From assembly GCA_037127315.1 (NCBI GenBank), contig JBBBDQ010001153.1:4397501-4461500 (forward strand): DNA of 64,000 bases, in the 5' to 3' direction. The stretch's first letter is position 1. Each line of letters starts with the position of its first letter. Source of the stretch: Ascarosepion bandense (Eukaryota > Mollusca > Cephalopoda > Sepiida > Sepiidae). Positions 60,560 to 64,000 of the stretch are shown here, piece by piece. A program made the translations under genes and the position numbers. Below the pieces are notes generated by a model. That model made no database searches. It was not told the DNA's origin and saw only the letters and a program-made list of their open reading frames with translations.

Positions 60560-60892
60560 TTATTGCACAAATGCTCCTTTATTTTCAATAACACTTAGCA
60601 GCCTATTGTCAACATCTGATGTTAGATTTGCAATTATAGCAGCTGGTAAGTTGTTTGCAGCAACTTTAACTGACTCCCAAAGGTCACACTTGCTGTTGAA
60701 TTGCCTTCCATTTGAAAAAATATCTCTCTTGAGGATGCTCCACAGGTTCTCAATGAGATTCAAGTCACTGCTATTTGAAGGCCAGTCCATAAGAGAATCT
60801 TCAACAAATCCCTTTTCATTCAACCAGGATTTAGTAAACTTTGATGCATGACTTCGTGCGTTGTCTTTCATAAAGATCATAGATATACGCTT
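60560..60892 (-). pseudogene. Tc1/mariner-type transposase, C-terminal third
   Basis: About 108 residues up to a natural TAA end. Contains IFMKDNARSHASKFTKSWLN, DWPSNSSDLNLIENLW and VIENKGAFVQ. The Asp of DNARSH and the Glu of LIENLW are both present, with 37 residues between them. Classical Tc1 has 34 (DD34E), so this is DD37E-like spacing. The usual Pro of DLNPIE is Leu. The first two thirds, including the first catalytic Asp, are absent; the frame runs straight into a gypsy integrase fragment at about 60,893. Confidence 0.82.
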
Positions 60893-61218
60893 GGCTATGA
60901 GCTTATCAAATACTGATCTTATCCTTCTTGTGAACCTCGTTTCTGCAGGTGAAAGTCCCGCTGGCTTATTGGGGTTTGGTGTAATTCTATACACTTGAAG
61001 AACCTGTTGCAGCCCCTTATCAGTCGGTGTGCCCTGCGCTTTTCAAGCGCTCGTTTTAAGGTGTCAACGAATCGCTCCGCCCGTCCGTTCGACCTTGGGT
61101 GATATGACGGGGTCGTAATTTGTTTCATCTGGAACGATTCGCAGAACTCCTTAAACACACCAGACGTGAACTGCGTTCCGTTATCCGTCACCACGCAATC
61201 CATTACGCCAAAACGACA
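60893..61218 (-). pseudogene. Ty3/gypsy-type integrase fragment
   Basis: Minus-strand reading from 61,218: RFGVMDCVVTDNGTQFTSGV (second catalytic Asp in TDNG), then QMKQITTPSYHPRSNGRAER with the catalytic Glu, then FVDTLKRALEK. A frameshift near 61,030 follows, then GLQQVLQVYRITPNPNKPAG and LSPAETRFTRRIRSVFDKL. This is the integrase core and the start of its C-terminal region. RT, RNase H and LTRs were not found nearby, so it is an isolated piece. Confidence 0.82.
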
Positions 61219-61386
61219 TCGCTACACTATTCGAATACACCAACCGAATGCGTATGTATGTGCGCAACGGCACACATATACATATATATGCCGAGCCCCA
61301 CACGATTCGCATATATATGTTTATGCAAGCCACAGTGGGCGAACGTGCGTGTGTGTAGGTCTTTGCGCGTGTCAATGGGTGTACAA

Positions 61387-61388
<2 letters not shown>

Positions 61389-61428
<40 letters not shown>
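61389..61428. repeat. (AT)n microsatellite
   Basis: Pure AT run. A second complex, (AT)n then (CA)n then (CT)n, lies at about 61,591-61,655. The 127-143-codon frames crossing them are low-complexity artefacts. Confidence 0.95.
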
Positions 61429-61431
<3 letters not shown>

Positions 61432-61588
61432 TGCGTCTGTCATGACGACAGATTTTCCCCCACTTCCACAAAAATACACGAATATACGCAACCCTACATA
61501 TAACAAATGTTTTAAAAAAATAATCAGTTTGTTTGACGATCGCAAGAGCGTGAAACCCAGGGTTTCAAACTCACACCTATCTATATGA

Positions 61589-61623
<35 letters not shown>

Positions 61624-61655
61624 TAACACACACACACACACACTCTCTCTCTCTG

Positions 61656-63489
61656 TCTTTCTTGAATATGTAAAGACGTATTTGTAAACATGAATTAAAC
61701 TAGAGATCTTGAGGTCTCTTAATGCTTGTTTGTACTGTAACAGTGGCGACATTGCAAAATGTCGCACACAATTATGCATATGATTGAAATCAGATGTAAC
61801 CATAATGAAACGAAGACAGAAACTAAACTCATGAATTCCACCCTCGTCTTTTGTATCATTACATTTAAGAGACAGATGGCACGGATAGAGGGAAAGTCAT
61901 ATATTCTATGGAATCAAATTCTAAGATAACTAGCCAGAGAAGATAATTTAATTCTTTCTCATACGAACGGGTGAGACATATTTTTCTGCCTCTGGTTTGT
62001 GAAAAGGTTTTTAATAAGTGACAAGTTTAACAAATGGTAAAGAAAAGTGAAATTAATGATAGGTTATTAAAATGACATTCAGTAGCCATTTTATTTTAGA
62101 ATATGCCGTCAGTGTAACATAAATCCATTAGGTTCCAAAAGTTCTGGGAAAGATGGCCACAGCGTGACAGTCTTTTTTATTACTCTCTAGATTTACTTCT
62201 TTCCATATAGTTTACAACATTCAAACCCTTTTTGACATTTTGTATTCTCTCAATGTTTTGCAATAAATCATATTCTCTGTACTTATAAGGCACATAAAAG
62301 TACTTTAAAATCCTCGCTACTATTTCTAATTCTTAATTATATTAGCTTTCGTTTTATTTTATTTTATTTTTATTTTTTATTTTTTATTTTTTATTTTTTT
62401 GCTTTTATTGTAACGTTCAGGCTCCGATGTGCAAGAGCTATACAAACAGCATGAATCAAAAACAAAAAGTTTGACTTCATTTAAACACAAGTCCCTACCC
62501 GAAAACCCATCGGATGGCGAGGGTTGTGACTGTGTATCTGGATTTGAAGGATGTCAGCTGCTTGGCTTTCATCGCTTGGTCGGTGGGGAGCTATCCAGAA
62601 AAGATTCCCAGGGATATATGCCTTCATATATCTGCAGACATTCAATGAAATTCATTGACACGATATAGACCCGACAAAATGCAGTATATGTCGGCTTATT
62701 ATCTGGAAGAGACACGCATAGCTTTGCATGAGAAAAATCGCATAATAATTTGATAATGACTTTGATCTCTCATTAGATTCATACGCACATAGCGGTTTTA
62801 CGAAGAAGAAAAATACCATTTGGTGATGAATTCACTCCTTACTATGGGTTCATCACTTCTGTACTCGTGTCAAAATAATTTTTATTACGAAATTTTCCTT
62901 TTCTTTTTAACTCAAATTTTCGGAATTTACTTTCTTTTATACAAATTAAAAAGTGAATAACTATGAAAAAATAATGTAACTTTGTTTTACTTTCAAATGT
63001 TCAGAGATTAAAGTTAAAAAAACAAACTCATATTGATGTCAAGTTGTAATTACTCATGTATTCAGGTGTGTTTGAGCACACTGTTGAATATATCGAAAGC
63101 ATTTTTCATATTTTCTTGTCATTACTAATTGCACTCATCCATTTTTCTCATTAAACAAAATAAAAAAGGTTGGCTGATTTGAGCTTCAACTTCTTTCTGT
63201 TTTGGCAGAAAACCTAAGCGAAACTACTCACGGACTTTTGTCATGTGAACGAAATAAGAATCGTGTCGGTTGTTAATTGTATTTCTTACGCAATGACAGT
63301 TGCGTGTCAGCTAACCCCCACACACCGCCTTGCCGACCATCACAAATTCCGAAGTCCGCTGAGCAGCCGTGACAGATCTAATACATGAGAATCGAACTAG
63401 TTTTACTTAATTTTTAAACGTTGTTAATTGTATTTTCTTACGCATAGAAAGGAGATCTCTTTTTGGACCAAAATAAATTATCATGAGGT
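61656..63489. other. Intergenic, no supported gene
   Basis: Includes a (TTTTA)n-like run at about 62,350-62,400. A 79-codon plus-strand frame at 62,429-62,668 is less AT-biased than its neighbours but has no recognisable domain or splice context. A short TTGTTAATTGTATTTCTTACGCA-like string occurs twice (63,270 and 63,421). Confidence 0.4.
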
Positions 63490-64000
63490 TAGCATCATTT
63501 ATGTGCAGTGACATTTCAAGACGTGAGCGATCATGGCTCTCCACATCTTCCTATCCTTTGGCCTCCAAGAAACTCTTAAGTAATTATCATTCAATCACAC
63601 AGCCTTATTAAGTAAGTCGCTCACTGTTTTTTCTCGACCCGACCTTCACTCAGTCTACATGTATTACATTTTCCAGTTCGTTTTTCCTCATAATATGTCC
63701 GATAAATTTGAATTTCCTCTTTTGTATTTTAGGTATGGGTGTCTTTTCATGTCTCACTTTCTTTGGAACGTATTTGTTGCTTACACGTTCTCTTCTCTTT
63801 CAGCATTCTAAGCTTCTTGGAGAAGGCGTTGTAGCTTTTCTTCTGAGTCCACCATCAACACAGTGTCAATAAGTATATGTTTTTAAGATTATGACCGTAG
63901 ATAGTAAATCCTAGGTTACCTGCTTCTCTTGACTATATAGATTAAATAAATCCGGTGAGAAAACAAATTCTTGTCATAATTCCTGTATCTCATATGTACT
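63490..64000 (-). mobile_element. RTE-type LINE 3' end, running off the window
   Basis: From the right edge leftward the minus strand reads FSPDLFNLYSQ (about 63,960), then, past a deletion, a KYKRGNSNLSDI-like stretch, GREKTVSDLLNKAV near 63,620 and VSWRPKDRKMWRAMIA near 63,550. These match the RT catalytic approach and the C-terminal end of an RTE-type element. No intact frame. The rest lies beyond position 64,000. Confidence 0.62.

Noticed and set aside
38452..62400. Possible CRISPR-like arrays suggested by many regular short repeats.
   Set aside because: The repeats are dinucleotide microsatellites without spacers, in what reads as eukaryotic DNA.
62429..62668. 79-codon frame with four cysteines.
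   Set aside because: No signal peptide and no recognisable cysteine framework; too little to call a secreted peptide.

Overview
The window reads as metazoan nuclear DNA, most likely from a mollusc and probably a cephalopod such as an octopus. It is AT-rich, full of long (AT)n microsatellites, and mostly built from decayed mobile elements, with one clear host coding sequence. The organism call is inference. It rests on the style of the one gene (an FMRFamide-receptor-like GPCR of lophotrochozoan type) and on the mix of RTE, Jockey-like, Penelope-like, Tc1/mariner and tRNA-SINE families. No sequence search was run.

Layout. 1-1,650: antisense RTE-type LINE remnant. 2,435-3,190: Penelope-like remnant. 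7,743-9,253: one exon carrying a complete 468-residue class A GPCR, with a splice acceptor and two small upstream ORFs. 9,885-11,345: short dispersed repeats and a 357-bp foldback element. 17,578-22,945: an antisense Jockey-like LINE split by a sense RTE LINE with its (AAG)n tail. 24,835-27,085: degenerate LINE pieces. 28,690-31,115: an antisense LINE with a restriction-like endonuclease, interrupted by a 221-bp piggyBac-type MITE. 31,545-32,345: antisense RTE piece containing a tiny templated insertion. 33,254-36,019: a young minus-strand LTR element whose only visible ORF is a membrane-anchor tail.

36,796-42,180: Jockey 3' end, two deletion derivatives of one Tc1 family, a mariner-type pseudogene and tRNA-derived SINEs. 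44,757-45,735: RTE fragment next to one copy of a satellite-like unit. 47,096-47,352: a foldback related to Penelope-like ends. 50,366-52,394: a Penelope-like element bounded by inverted repeats of about 325 bp. 52,719-53,600: three tandem copies of the satellite-like unit. 53,951-59,523: two same-strand Jockey-like copies. 60,560-61,218: a Ty3/gypsy integrase fragment fused in frame to a Tc1-type transposase end. 63,490-64,000: antisense RTE 3' end.

Apart from the GPCR nothing looks like an intact gene. The retroelement ORFs carry frameshifts, stops or deletions. The points most worth follow-up are the nested insertions, the inverted-repeat Penelope-like architecture with its foldback relative, the nearly identical LTRs around an almost empty interior, and the integrase-transposase chimera.
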